DNA from: an uncultured Clostridia bacterium
GTDB lineage: Bacteria > Bacillota > Clostridia > Oscillospirales > Acutalibacteraceae
NCBI GenBank assembly: GCA_946626015.1
Contig: CAMOTT010000035.1
Location: 1 to 14,503, forward strand
Length of the DNA: 14,503 bases
Reading direction: 5' to 3'
Shown: in pieces, positions 1-7,742 of the stretch
Position numbering within the stretch: the stretch's first letter is position 1
How the letters are laid out: each line of letters begins with the position of its first letter
Position numbers and translations under genes: made by a program
Notes under the pieces: generated by a model
The model's input: only the letters and a program-made list of their open reading frames with translations
Database searches by the model: none
What the model was told of the DNA's origin: nothing

Positions 1-351
1 ACGGGTGTCAACGTGCATTGTAAAACCGTTCCAGATCATGTCGATCTTGCCTGTGCTGAGCTCCTGATCCTTCGCATCCCAAACGATGGGCTGAAGCTTG
101 AGCTCAAGGCCGAGCTCATCAGCAACCGCTCTTGCGCAGTCAAGGTCAAAGCCGATATATTCGCCTGCGTCATCCACAAAGCCCATGGGAGGAAAATCAG
201 CGTCAAATCCAACTGTGAGGGTAGTTCTCTTTGCCGATGTTTCATTGTTTGTTTTTGCCTCTTCCTTTTTGCCGCAGCCCGAGAATACGCCGCAGATGGC
301 AAGGCAGCAAACCAGAATAACGACTGACAAAGAAACGACTAACTTTTTCAT
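1..351 (-). CDS. Amino-acid ABC transporter substrate-binding lipoprotein (partial, 3' end beyond window)
   Basis: The first 117 codons of a secreted solute-binding protein are visible; the rest lies beyond the left edge. The start ATG at 351-349 is preceded by AAAGGTG about 9 nt upstream. The protein begins MKKLVVSLSVV and has a hydrophobic signal segment (residues 4-25) ending in FSGC with Cys26, a lipobox, so it should be lipid-anchored on the outer face of the membrane. A polar linker of about 18 residues follows, then the start of a family 3 (SBP_bac_3) fold: LTVGFDADFPPMGF at about 45-58, GEYIGFDLDCARAVADELG at about 63-81, and the family-typical WNGFTM near the cut. Such proteins capture polar amino acids and pass them to an ABC permease; the actual ligand cannot be read from this part. 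The permease and ATPase genes would be expected further left. Family assignment is secure, substrate unknown. Confidence 0.9.
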   Translation of the reverse strand, partial: MKKLVVSLSVVILVCCLAICGVFSGCGKKEEAKTNNETSAKRTTLTVGFDADFPPMGFVDDAGEYIGFDLDCARAVADELGLELKLQPIVWDAKDQELSTGKIDMIWNGFTMHVDTR

Positions 352-390
352 GGGAAATCGCACCTTTCTTTTCAATTTTAATATTCACCT

Positions 391-426
391 GAGTATTATA
401 CTAACACACTAACACATTAAAGTAAA
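391..426 (-). promoter_or_regulatory. Probable promoter and operator of the binding-protein gene
   Basis: On the minus strand a perfect TATAAT lies at 400-395, about 45 nt before the start codon. No good -35 is present at 16-18 nt; the best match is TTTACT at 426-421 with a 20-nt gap. The -10 is embedded in an 11-nt palindrome (AGTATTATACT, 392-402), and the spacer holds two exact tandem copies of CTAACACA (401-408, 409-416, plus-strand reading). A weak -35 plus symmetric and tandem motifs suggests a regulated promoter, but I do not recognise the regulator. Confidence 0.5.
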
Positions 427-472
427 GCATATTTTTAAAAATTTTTCTGAGGATCCCTTTCGCATGATTTGA

Positions 473-501
473 TTGACTTTGCAGTGGTATTATAATATAA
501 T
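473..501 (+). promoter_or_regulatory. Sigma-A-type promoter of the TVP38-family gene
   Basis: TTGACT at 473-478 and TATAAT at 496-501 are separated by exactly 17 nt, near-consensus for the vegetative sigma factor. Transcription would start near 508, leaving a leader of about 36 nt. A second TATAAT overlaps at 491-496, but its spacing to the -35 (12 nt) is too short. Confidence 0.8.
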
Positions 502-543
502 GAACAGGAATTGGATTTTAATTGAGACTCGGATGGTAAAATT

Positions 544-1284
544 ATGGACGTGTTAAAACCATTTAAGAACAAAGAAAACCGGACTGTGCGGCTAATCACA
601 CTGTTCGGCAGTCTTGCGGTGATTATTGCGTTTATAGTCGTTTATGCCATTTACGGCAAGGAGCTGCTGGCCTTTGTAAAGGACACAAAGGGGTTTCGCA
701 ACTGGCTGGACAGCTTCGGCGGCTGGGCTGAGTGTGTTTTTGTGCTTATCAGAGCCTTTCAGACAGTTATAAAAATAGTTCCTGCCGAGCCTCTTGAGAT
801 CGGCTCCGGCTACGCTTTCGGCACTTTTTGGGGCACGGTGTGGTGTATGGCAGGCACAGAGCTGGGCTCCGCGGTGATCATCCTGCTGACCAAGATCTTC
901 GGCAAAAAGCTGGTGCTGAGTTTTGTCAGCCAGGAGAAGATCGACTCTTTCAAGTTTCTCAACGACCAAAAGCGCCTCACCGTGACGCTGTTCCTGATCT
1001 ATCTCATTCCCGGAACTCCCAAGGACGTTATAACCTACCTTATCGGCCTTACAAAAATGAAGCTCTGGGTCTTTCTGCTCGTGACCGGCATCGCAAGGAT
1101 ACCCTCCATCATCACCTCCACCATAGTCGGCTCCGCTCTCGGTGAAAACAAGCTTAAGTTTGCCATTATTATTTATGTCTTGACTGTAGTCATAAGCGCC
1201 CTTGCCCTGTTCATATACAAGTTTGTCGAAAAGAAAAAGGATGAGCGCAGAGCCGCAGCCGAAGCGGAGGAACAGGAAGCCTGA
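544..1284 (+). CDS. TVP38/TMEM64 (VTT-domain, DedA-related) membrane protein
   Basis: A 246-residue integral membrane protein. After a basic N-terminus there is a first membrane segment (about 17-38), an amphipathic stretch, and then the VTT/SNARE-associated region from about 60 to 200. Family hallmarks are visible: GSGYAFGTFWGT at 87-98 with GTELGSA at 104-110, LIPGTPKDVITYLIG at 154-168 (the Pro-rich re-entrant element) and ARIPSIITSTIVGSALG at 184-200. A last membrane helix (about 206-226) leads to a short charged tail rich in Lys, Glu and Ala. Relatives are thought to act as membrane transporters or lipid scramblases, and DedA/VTT proteins have been linked to undecaprenyl-phosphate recycling; the substrate here cannot be decided. 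The start ATG follows GGATGG with 7 nt spacing. The gene appears monocistronic, with its own promoter and terminator. Confidence 0.88.
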   Translation: MDVLKPFKNKENRTVRLITLFGSLAVIIAFIVVYAIYGKELLAFVKDTKGFRNWLDSFGGWAECVFVLIRAFQTVIKIVPAEPLEIGSGYAFGTFWGTVWCMAGTELGSAVIILLTKIFGKKLVLSFVSQEKIDSFKFLNDQKRLTVTLFLIYLIPGTPKDVITYLIGLTKMKLWVFLLVTGIARIPSIITSTIVGSALGENKLKFAIIIYVLTVVISALALFIYKFVEKKKDERRAAAEAEEQEA

Positions 1285-1300
1285 TAAAATTTGATACCTG

Positions 1301-1356
1301 CAAAAATAACAGCCGGACGGTCGTTTGTTTAGTGACCATTCGGCTGTTTTCTTTTT
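1301..1356. terminator. Bidirectional Rho-independent terminator between convergent genes
   Basis: A 15-bp imperfect stem (1308-1322 with 1334-1348, two mismatches) encloses an 11-nt loop. On the plus strand it runs into GTTTTCTTTTT (ends the TVP38-family transcript); on the minus strand it is followed by TTATTTTTG (ends the metH transcript). It lies directly between the two convergent stop codons. Confidence 0.88.
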
Positions 1357-1360
1357 AAAA

Positions 1361-3769
1361 TCACACGTTATAAATCTGCTGGGCAAAATTCACCGTGGAC
1401 ATTGCGTCCGGGCAATATTTGTCTGCGCCTATCATGTCCGCGTATTCCTGTGTAAGCACAGCACCGCCCACGCATACCTTGCACTCCGGCGAGGTTTTTC
1501 TCAAAAGCTTTATCGTTGCCTCCATGCTGGGCACTGTGGTGGTCATCAGCGCGGAAAGACCCACAACAGGAACATTCAGCTCCCTGACCTTATCCGCCAC
1601 TACCTGCGCCGGCACATCTCTGCCAAGATCGATAACGTCAAAGTTATAGCTTTCCAGCAGGACCTTAACTATATTCTTGCCAATATCGTGGATATCCCCC
1701 TCAACGGTGGCAAGGATGATCTTGCCTACCTTCTCGTTCTTGCTGCCGGAAGCGGCAATGGCATTCTTTATCACCTCAAAAGCAGACTTTGCGGCCTCCG
1801 CGCTCATAAGCAGCTGGGGCAGGAACACCGTACCCTTTTCAAAATCCCTGCCCACCCTGTCAAGAGAGGGTATCACGCTCTCGTTTACTATATCCATTGG
1901 GGCTTTGTTTTTGAGCAGATCGATCACCGATGAGACAGCGCTGTCCTTGAGCCCGTGAACTATGGCCTCCATCAAGCTGTCGCCGGTGTTCTTTTCCTCC
2001 GGGGCTTTAGCTTCGGTCTGCTGAATGACCGTTTTAAGCTGTGAGGCATACTCAACATAGGAACGGCAGGCGCTGTCCATCTGATTTAGCGCAAGGAAAC
2101 TGCGGTAAGTGCTTATCATTGCGGCGGAGAGAGGATTTATTATTGCCGCGCTCAGACCGCTTTGCAGAGCCAGAGCAAAAAATGTGGAGTTTATATACTC
2201 CCTTTGGGGCAAGCCGAAGGAGATATTTGAAACGCCCAGCACCGTTTCGCAGCCCAGCTCCTCTTTTATTCTCCTCACCGTCTCCAGCGTTGTGGCCGGG
2301 GCGGTCTCATCCGAGCTCACGGTAAGAGTAAGGGCGTCAAAAATTATATTCCGCCTGTCTATACCGTACTTTTCCGCTTCACCGCAGATCCTGTAAGCAA
2401 TGTCCATCCTGCCCTGCGCCGTTTCAGGTATCCCGTTTTCATCCAGCAGCAGAGCCACCAGCACGCCGCCGTATTTTTTTGCGATGGGCAGAATAGCTTC
2501 AAGGCTTTCTTTTTTGCCGTTCACGGAGTTTATTATTGCCCTGCCGTTATACACACGCAAGGCCTTCTCCATAGCCTCCGGGTCCGCCGTGTCGATCTGC
2601 AGGGGCAAATCGACCACCGCCTGCAAACGGCTCACAACGTCCTTCAGGACTGTTTTCTCGTCTATTTCAGGCAGACCCACGTTCACGTCAAGTATGTCCG
2701 CTCCGCTCTCCTTCTGCCTGATAGCTTCGTTGAAAATATATTCAATATCATTTTCAGCAAGGGCTTTTTTGAATTTCGGCTTACCGGTGGGGTTGATGCG
2801 TTCCCCTATGATAACCGGTCTGCCGCCTATTTTCACAATCCTTGTATTGCTTGAAACAAGGGTTTTGTTCTTTTTTTGCGGCTCTTTCCGCTTAACAGCC
2901 GCGCAAAGCTCCGCCGTCTTTTTGATGTATTCCGGAGTAGTGCCGCAGCAGCCGCCCACTATCCCGGCGCCCAGCTCCGCTATCTCCCTCATCGTCAGGG
3001 CAAACTCCTCCGGCGAAATGTCGAAAACGGTATTGCCATTCTCCGAGCGCGGCATACCGGCGTTTGGGTTTACAAGTACCGGAACGCTCGCCGTCTCCAG
3101 CAGCCTGGGCAAAAGCTTCTTCATAAGCTTGGGACCTGTGCCGCAGTTCATTCCGACTACGTCCGCTCCCAGGCTTTCCGCCATGATAATGGCCGTCTCC
3201 GGGGAGCCTCCGGTAAGCAGCTTGCCGTTTTCGTCAAAAACAAAGCTGACTATCACCGGCAGGGAGCAATTCTCCTTTGCCGCGATCAGAGCCGCCCTCG
3301 CCTCGCAGCTGTCGCTCATGGTTTCAATAAGCACCAGATCGGCGCCGTTTTCCACGCCGCAGCGCACCGCTTGAGCAAAAACGTCAACGGCCTCCTCAAA
3401 ATCAAGATCCCCAAGGGGTTTGAGAAGCTTGCCTGTGGGGCCGATATCAAGAGCGACGAATTTACCTTCCGCGCCGTAGGCGTCAACCGCCTTTCTCGCG
3501 TTTGCCACACCTGCGGCAATAACGTTCTCCGCGCTGTATTCTCCGGCGCCGCTGAATTTTATGCTGTTTGCGCCGAAGGTGTTTGTGGTAATGATATCCG
3601 CTCCGGCGTTGAGATAAGCGGTGTGGATATCAACGATCACTTCCGGCTTGTCGATATTCCAGCGTTCCGGCTGTTCGCCGCCGCGCAAGCCTCTCTGCTG
3701 CAAAAGCGTACCCATGCCCCCGTCGCAGAAAACTATTCTGTTTTTCAATACTTCATTTATGCAAGTCAT
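1361..3769 (-). CDS. metH: Cobalamin-dependent methionine synthase, short form without activation domain
   Basis: The enzyme transfers the methyl group of 5-methyl-THF through cobalamin to homocysteine, giving methionine; it is cytosolic. The 802-residue protein has the MetH modules in order: homocysteine-binding domain (about 1-292) with the zinc cysteines C209 (GMNCGTGP) and C274/C275 (GGCCGTTPEY); pterin-binding domain (about 315-580) with IGERINPTGK at 321-330 and DILDVNVG at 358-365; B12 cap helices (about 595-675); and a B12 Rossmann domain (about 680-802) with GDIHDIGKN, where H694 is the expected cobalt ligand. The protein ends here: the C-terminal AdoMet/flavodoxin-binding reactivation domain of the 1200-residue E. 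coli enzyme is absent, as in Thermotoga and many Clostridia. Start ATG at 3769 is chosen for its AGGAG six bases upstream; the frame stays open 24 codons further to a TTG at 3841, but that has no ribosome site. It lies 68 nt downstream of metF. Confidence 0.95.
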   Translation of the reverse strand: MTCINEVLKNRIVFCDGGMGTLLQQRGLRGGEQPERWNIDKPEVIVDIHTAYLNAGADIITTNTFGANSIKFSGAGEYSAENVIAAGVANARKAVDAYGAEGKFVALDIGPTGKLLKPLGDLDFEEAVDVFAQAVRCGVENGADLVLIETMSDSCEARAALIAAKENCSLPVIVSFVFDENGKLLTGGSPETAIIMAESLGADVVGMNCGTGPKLMKKLLPRLLETASVPVLVNPNAGMPRSENGNTVFDISPEEFALTMREIAELGAGIVGGCCGTTPEYIKKTAELCAAVKRKEPQKKNKTLVSSNTRIVKIGGRPVIIGERINPTGKPKFKKALAENDIEYIFNEAIRQKESGADILDVNVGLPEIDEKTVLKDVVSRLQAVVDLPLQIDTADPEAMEKALRVYNGRAIINSVNGKKESLEAILPIAKKYGGVLVALLLDENGIPETAQGRMDIAYRICGEAEKYGIDRRNIIFDALTLTVSSDETAPATTLETVRRIKEELGCETVLGVSNISFGLPQREYINSTFFALALQSGLSAAIINPLSAAMISTYRSFLALNQMDSACRSYVEYASQLKTVIQQTEAKAPEEKNTGDSLMEAIVHGLKDSAVSSVIDLLKNKAPMDIVNESVIPSLDRVGRDFEKGTVFLPQLLMSAEAAKSAFEVIKNAIAASGSKNEKVGKIILATVEGDIHDIGKNIVKVLLESYNFDVIDLGRDVPAQVVADKVRELNVPVVGLSALMTTTVPSMEATIKLLRKTSPECKVCVGGAVLTQEYADMIGADKYCPDAMSTVNFAQQIYNV

Positions 3770-3837
3770 ACAGCTCTCCTCATAATACAACGGCATTGCG
3801 GAGGTAAATCTGAAAACACATCCGCAACGCCTGTAAA

Positions 3838-4695
3838 TCAAAGTATTTCCGACAAATTGTTCTTTATCGTCTGAGCGACCTCGGGCTTGTTCATGGAGTA
3901 AACGTGCACTCCCCCCACCCCGTTTGCAACGAGGTCTATTATCTGCTCGCAGGCGTAGGTTATGCCTGCCTGGGTCATCGCAGCGGGATCGTCGCCGAAT
4001 TTTTCAACTATCATTCTGAACTTTGTGGGCAGCGATGTGCCTGAAAGCTTGCATATGCGCTTTATCTGCTTGCCGTTGGTAACCGGCATAATACCCGCAA
4101 GCACAGGTACTGTGATCCCCTTTTCCCGGATCTTATACAGGAATTTGTACAAAATATTGTTGTCAAAAAACATTTGTGTCGTAAGGAAATCCACGCCCAT
4201 ATCCACCTTTTCTTTAAGATGGATAATATCCTCGCTCTGGTTTTCAGACTCTGTGTGACCCTCAGGGTAACAGGCGGCGCCTACGCAAAAGTCGCCAAAG
4301 CTTTTTATCTCCTCCACCAACTGGGAGGCATAGCTGAAATCCTTGCTTGCGGAGATCATACCCTCCGGCAGATCGCCTCTGAGTGCAAGCACATTTTTTA
4401 TTCCGCAGTCTTTGAGCTTTGTAAGACTGCCCTCGATCTTATCCTTGTTCATACCTATACAGGTAAGGTGCGCCAAAGCCGGAACGTTGTGCTTTTGTAT
4501 CTCGCAGGCAATATCTGCGGTGTATTTATCCGTAGCTCCGCCTGCGCCGTAGGTGACGCTCATAAAATCCGGGGAAAGCTTTGCGATCTGCAAAGTCGCA
4601 TCCTTTACCGACTCATAGGTAATATCGGATTTCGGCGGAAACACCTCAAATGAGAGGGTGACCGGCTTTTTATTGATTATGTCAATTATCTTCAA
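3838..4695 (-). CDS. metF: 5,10-methylenetetrahydrofolate reductase
   Basis: This FAD enzyme reduces 5,10-methylene-THF to 5-methyl-THF, the methyl donor for the MetH encoded immediately downstream. The 285-residue length fits bacterial MetF. A TIM-barrel reductase pattern is visible: LSFEVFPPKSD at 14-24, with E17 matching the catalytic Glu of the E. coli enzyme; SVTYGAGG at 46-53; NVLALRGDLP at 101-110 with D108; FLTTQMFFD at 170-178; and LAGIMPV at 199-205. The likely start is TTG at 4695-4693, giving MKIIDIINKK, 8 nt after a GGGGAGAG site; an in-frame GTG at 4704 sits too close to that site. The start lies inside the 3' end of the yfhO-family gene, which overlaps it by 14 nt, so translation of the two is probably coupled. 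The frame continues 42 codons upstream as an artefact of the overlap. Confidence 0.93.
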   Translation of the reverse strand: MKIIDIINKKPVTLSFEVFPPKSDITYESVKDATLQIAKLSPDFMSVTYGAGGATDKYTADIACEIQKHNVPALAHLTCIGMNKDKIEGSLTKLKDCGIKNVLALRGDLPEGMISASKDFSYASQLVEEIKSFGDFCVGAACYPEGHTESENQSEDIIHLKEKVDMGVDFLTTQMFFDNNILYKFLYKIREKGITVPVLAGIMPVTNGKQIKRICKLSGTSLPTKFRMIVEKFGDDPAAMTQAGITYACEQIIDLVANGVGGVHVYSMNKPEVAQTIKNNLSEIL

Positions 4696-7672
4696 CTGTA
4701 TCACTCTCCCCGTCTGCGGCTTTAGCATCGTCTTCCTGTTCCGCGGCTTCCGGCTCATCTTCCTGCGCGCCGTCCTGTTCCGGTTTGTCGTCACCTTCAA
4801 GCTCAAACAGTTCGTCCTCAAATTCGGCTCCTGTTTCGGTATGGCCGCTTTGCAGGATATCGTACTCGGTTATCTCTATTCCGGACTTGCGCCCTTCTGT
4901 GTCTGCCGATTGAACTATTCCTGCGTTGAGCGAACCGCCCGGCAGGTTTTCATAGTTTTCCGGGGCGATCCTTTCCGCTATAATCAGCTCTCTCTTTTTT
5001 CTCTTGCGCAGGATCAATTGTTTTACAACAAAAACTGCGATGAGTATTGCAACTGAACCGGCTGAGATCCCACATCCAATAATGAGTCCCTTGGGCATAT
5101 AATTCAATTCTATCTTATGCTCACCGGCGCTGAGTTTAAAGCCCAGAAGTCCCGTCCCTATGGCAACGTAATCCTTGAGCGGAACTTTTTTGCCGTCCAC
5201 GGTAATGTTCCAGCTTTCGTCGTAAGGGATGGAGGTGTAAAACACGCAGTCGCTCCCGGCATTCACCGTGCCGGAGATTTTGCGGTCCTCAAATTTTTCA
5301 ACGTTCAGCTGACATTCCTGCAGCTGTACAAAGCCTTTGCGGAATTCAGCCATATTGATACCGTAGGCGTATGCTGTCAGGCTGCCGGTGTAGTCTGAGC
5401 TGAAGTCCACGGTGATATAAACAGGTCTGAGCGCCTGACAAACGCCGATATCTATGACGCGCTGTGAAAGCTCGGAGGTTCTTTTTTCGTCCATTATATC
5501 GGAGGATATGGTCAGACCGTCAATCTCGGTGCCATCAAGGTAAAGGTAGCAGGTCTGGGTACTGGTGGGCGTGATGGTAAAGGAGACAGAGCCGGAAACG
5601 CTTATATCATCGTTGCTGAAGAATATCGCGCCGTCACTGTCATCAGGAGAACCGTAGCCCTCCTCGTCCTCCACCGCCAAAGGCTCAAAAACGTCAACAA
5701 TACCGGTGGCGCATTTGAAGTAATCACCCTGTACCTCAAAGGGATTTCTTGGAGCTATATCCCAATCGGTGATATCTGAATTCACGCAGTACCCGATGGG
5801 AAGACAATAGTTGTTTTTGTATGCCTTCCAGTTCTCACTGCCCGAGTTGAACATATAGGTGTACATCTCATCGTTGAGAGTTTCGTCGGAATTGTTGTCC
5901 ACAACATATTTAAGAGACATCATGGCGTTGTAGACGGGAGTCTGTGGCGAATAAGTGTAGCTGTTTATATAGTTGCTGGAAAGCCCGAGCCGGGACTGCA
6001 CGTTTGAGGTGAGCTCGTAGGCCATTGATGAGAAGGTCGAAACACCGTTGTAGTAATACCATGCAGGATCCATTCTCGTCCTCAGATCCGCAAGCTCCAT
6101 GCGGTAAAACGGGGATTTATCCTGTTTGTCCAGCTCATTTTTAACTTTTACAAAAGTGCTGTAATCGGATGTGTAGTTCTTTTTAAGCTGAGACATTGTG
6201 TACCTGTCCGTGTTGGCGGCCATAGCCTCCACCATTACAAGACAAAGGAACAGCGCCATGGCCGTGTTCCTCTTTTTTTCATTTTTAAGCACCCTGAAAT
6301 AGACAGTGTAGATCACAACAAAAGCGATGCTGATAAACACCGTGTAATCTTCCACGTTCTTTGAACCGACTTTTTCAACCACGGTTATAAAAAGCACCGC
6401 GCCCATCCCGGAGCACAGAAAAGCCTTGCTGCTTATCTCGTCGAGATGCGTCAGGGTCTTGTAAGCTATCCTGAGTATCAGGAAAGAATAAATGAATGAG
6501 AACCTGTAAGGCAGATCGTTGGGAAAATGGAGCCCATGCCAGACGTAGTTCGCATAGTTTGTGTTAAAGCTGTAGAACATCACAGCAAGCACGGCAACAT
6601 TTGCTATCTTGGCCGAAAGCTTTTCGGACTTTACAAAGAAATAAAGCGGAACCAGTAGCACCGTGGCAATGCCGCAGTAAACATTTGGCAAAACATTATC
6701 GCCGCTGCTCCTGATAGTCGGATCGACGCTGGCAAGATGATTTGCGAGGAAGTCAAAGATATGGAAATATTCTTTGAAATCCCTGGGGAAGGTGCCGGAG
6801 GTCGCCGAGCAGGAACGCAGGACAAAAAACACGGGTATCAAAGCAAAAGCCGCCAGACCTGCCGCCAAAACCGAAGAACCGGCAAAGACAGCTCCGCCCG
6901 CAAGTAATCTCGAGCTCTTAACAGACTCTAACCTGCTCTTTTTAAGCTTGCCGTCCTTGTCAAGATATTGGGGAACCTCACGGTAATACGCAAACATAGC
7001 ATAGTTCCCGAAATAATAGGCTACAAAGTAGATGACCGAGAATATGCAGAGCATCAGCGCCATATAGTAATTTGAGACAAAGGCCACAAATAGCCCGGCG
7101 ATGTATATGCCGCATTTTCTTTGGTTTATTATCCTTTCTATGCCAAGGGCGACCACCGGGAGGAGGTACATCGCGTCCAGCCACATCACGTTCCAGTAAT
7201 ATGCGATGAAAAAGCCGCAGAAGGAATACAGAACTCCGAACCCGGACATAAGGAGATTGCTTTTGCCGGTGGAATGTTTGAGATACCAGCAAAAAGCGGC
7301 GCTGGCCAAAGCGGCTTTTATCAGGACCATAAACGCTATCGCCTCGGGGATATTCCTGTGCCCGAGGACATAGATGATAGCGGCAACGGGGCTGGAAAGG
7401 TAGTTATAAAAATTGCCCAAAAATCCTCCGCCGCCGCCTGTGTTCCAGGAATAAAGCAGACTGTCACCCCGGGTTACTCTCTCGTAAAGCTCAGCAAAAA
7501 GAGGCCCGTACTGGTGGTACAGATCCATGCGCAGTATGGTCGTGTCTCCAAAGGGGAACATATCAAAGGCAAAAAAGACAAAAAACATTATAGACGCAGT
7601 GGCTAAAAATGCAAACGCGACACAATGATTGCGATCTTTTTTGTACCAATTCAAAAATGACTTTTTACCCAT
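4682..7672 (-). CDS. YfhO-family polytopic membrane protein, putative glycosyltransferase-like
   Basis: A 996-residue protein from ATG 7672 (1000 from an in-frame TTG at 7684; residue numbers here count from that TTG). The N-terminal half carries about a dozen membrane helices (first about 21-40, last of the block about 474-490), with an acidic GDTTILRMDLYHQY loop at 46-59 and NTGGGGGFLGN at 81-91, both typical of YfhO proteins and reminiscent of GT-C type enzymes. Residues about 495-860 form a large, presumably extracellular, beta-rich region ending in the family signature PYDESWNITVDGK (820-832). A final helix (about 866-890) leads to a basic stop-transfer stretch and a roughly 100-residue acidic tail. 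In Bacillus and Listeria, YfhO homologues are implicated in sugar decoration of lipoteichoic acid from a lipid-linked donor made by a CsbB-type transferase; no such partner is in this window. It overlaps metF by 14 nt. Confidence 0.85.
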   Translation of the reverse strand: MGKKSFLNWYKKDRNHCVAFAFLATASIMFFVFFAFDMFPFGDTTILRMDLYHQYGPLFAELYERVTRGDSLLYSWNTGGGGGFLGNFYNYLSSPVAAIIYVLGHRNIPEAIAFMVLIKAALASAAFCWYLKHSTGKSNLLMSGFGVLYSFCGFFIAYYWNVMWLDAMYLLPVVALGIERIINQRKCGIYIAGLFVAFVSNYYMALMLCIFSVIYFVAYYFGNYAMFAYYREVPQYLDKDGKLKKSRLESVKSSRLLAGGAVFAGSSVLAAGLAAFALIPVFFVLRSCSATSGTFPRDFKEYFHIFDFLANHLASVDPTIRSSGDNVLPNVYCGIATVLLVPLYFFVKSEKLSAKIANVAVLAVMFYSFNTNYANYVWHGLHFPNDLPYRFSFIYSFLILRIAYKTLTHLDEISSKAFLCSGMGAVLFITVVEKVGSKNVEDYTVFISIAFVVIYTVYFRVLKNEKKRNTAMALFLCLVMVEAMAANTDRYTMSQLKKNYTSDYSTFVKVKNELDKQDKSPFYRMELADLRTRMDPAWYYYNGVSTFSSMAYELTSNVQSRLGLSSNYINSYTYSPQTPVYNAMMSLKYVVDNNSDETLNDEMYTYMFNSGSENWKAYKNNYCLPIGYCVNSDITDWDIAPRNPFEVQGDYFKCATGIVDVFEPLAVEDEEGYGSPDDSDGAIFFSNDDISVSGSVSFTITPTSTQTCYLYLDGTEIDGLTISSDIMDEKRTSELSQRVIDIGVCQALRPVYITVDFSSDYTGSLTAYAYGINMAEFRKGFVQLQECQLNVEKFEDRKISGTVNAGSDCVFYTSIPYDESWNITVDGKKVPLKDYVAIGTGLLGFKLSAGEHKIELNYMPKGLIIGCGISAGSVAILIAVFVVKQLILRKRKKRELIIAERIAPENYENLPGGSLNAGIVQSADTEGRKSGIEITEYDILQSGHTETGAEFEDELFELEGDDKPEQDGAQEDEPEAAEQEDDAKAADGESDTVEDN

Positions 7673-7683
7673 ACTTATAACCA

Positions 7684-7714
7684 AAAGCCCGAAATATCGG
7701 GCTCTGTTCTCCCT
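7684..7714 (-). promoter_or_regulatory. Hairpin between SD and start of the YfhO-family gene, terminator-like
   Basis: On the minus strand AGGGAG (7714-7709) is followed by a perfect 7-bp GC-rich hairpin (7703-7697 with 7692-7686, loop TATT) that runs into TTTTGG. The TTG codon at 7684 is 25 nt from the SD in linear sequence but only 6 unpaired nt once the hairpin folds; ATG 7672 is further away and has no clear SD. The stem plus U-run could instead be a weak terminator or attenuator after the CPBP gene. The structure is seen directly; its role is inference. Confidence 0.5.
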
Positions 7715-7742
7715 TTAATTTTTTGCAAAATAATGCAGATCG

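Noticed and set aside
592..1386. Minus-strand open frame of 264 codons opposite the TVP38-family gene
   Set aside because: It spans the bidirectional terminator, has no ribosome site or recognisable domain, and mirrors a clear coding gene.
3770..3837. A SAM or cobalamin riboswitch ahead of metH
   Set aside because: Only 68 nt separate metF and metH, too short for either, and no conserved core is seen. I also saw none in the apgM leader (about 45 nt).
3770..3841. Upstream extension of metH to a TTG at 3841
   Set aside because: It has no SD, the extension does not resemble MetH N-termini, and ATG 3769 has an excellent AGGAG.
2400..3874. Long plus-strand open frames (324 and 332 codons) opposite metH
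   Set aside because: They lie entirely antisense to a well-recognised MetH, show no family motifs and have low-complexity Ser/Pro/Arg composition typical of antisense shadows.
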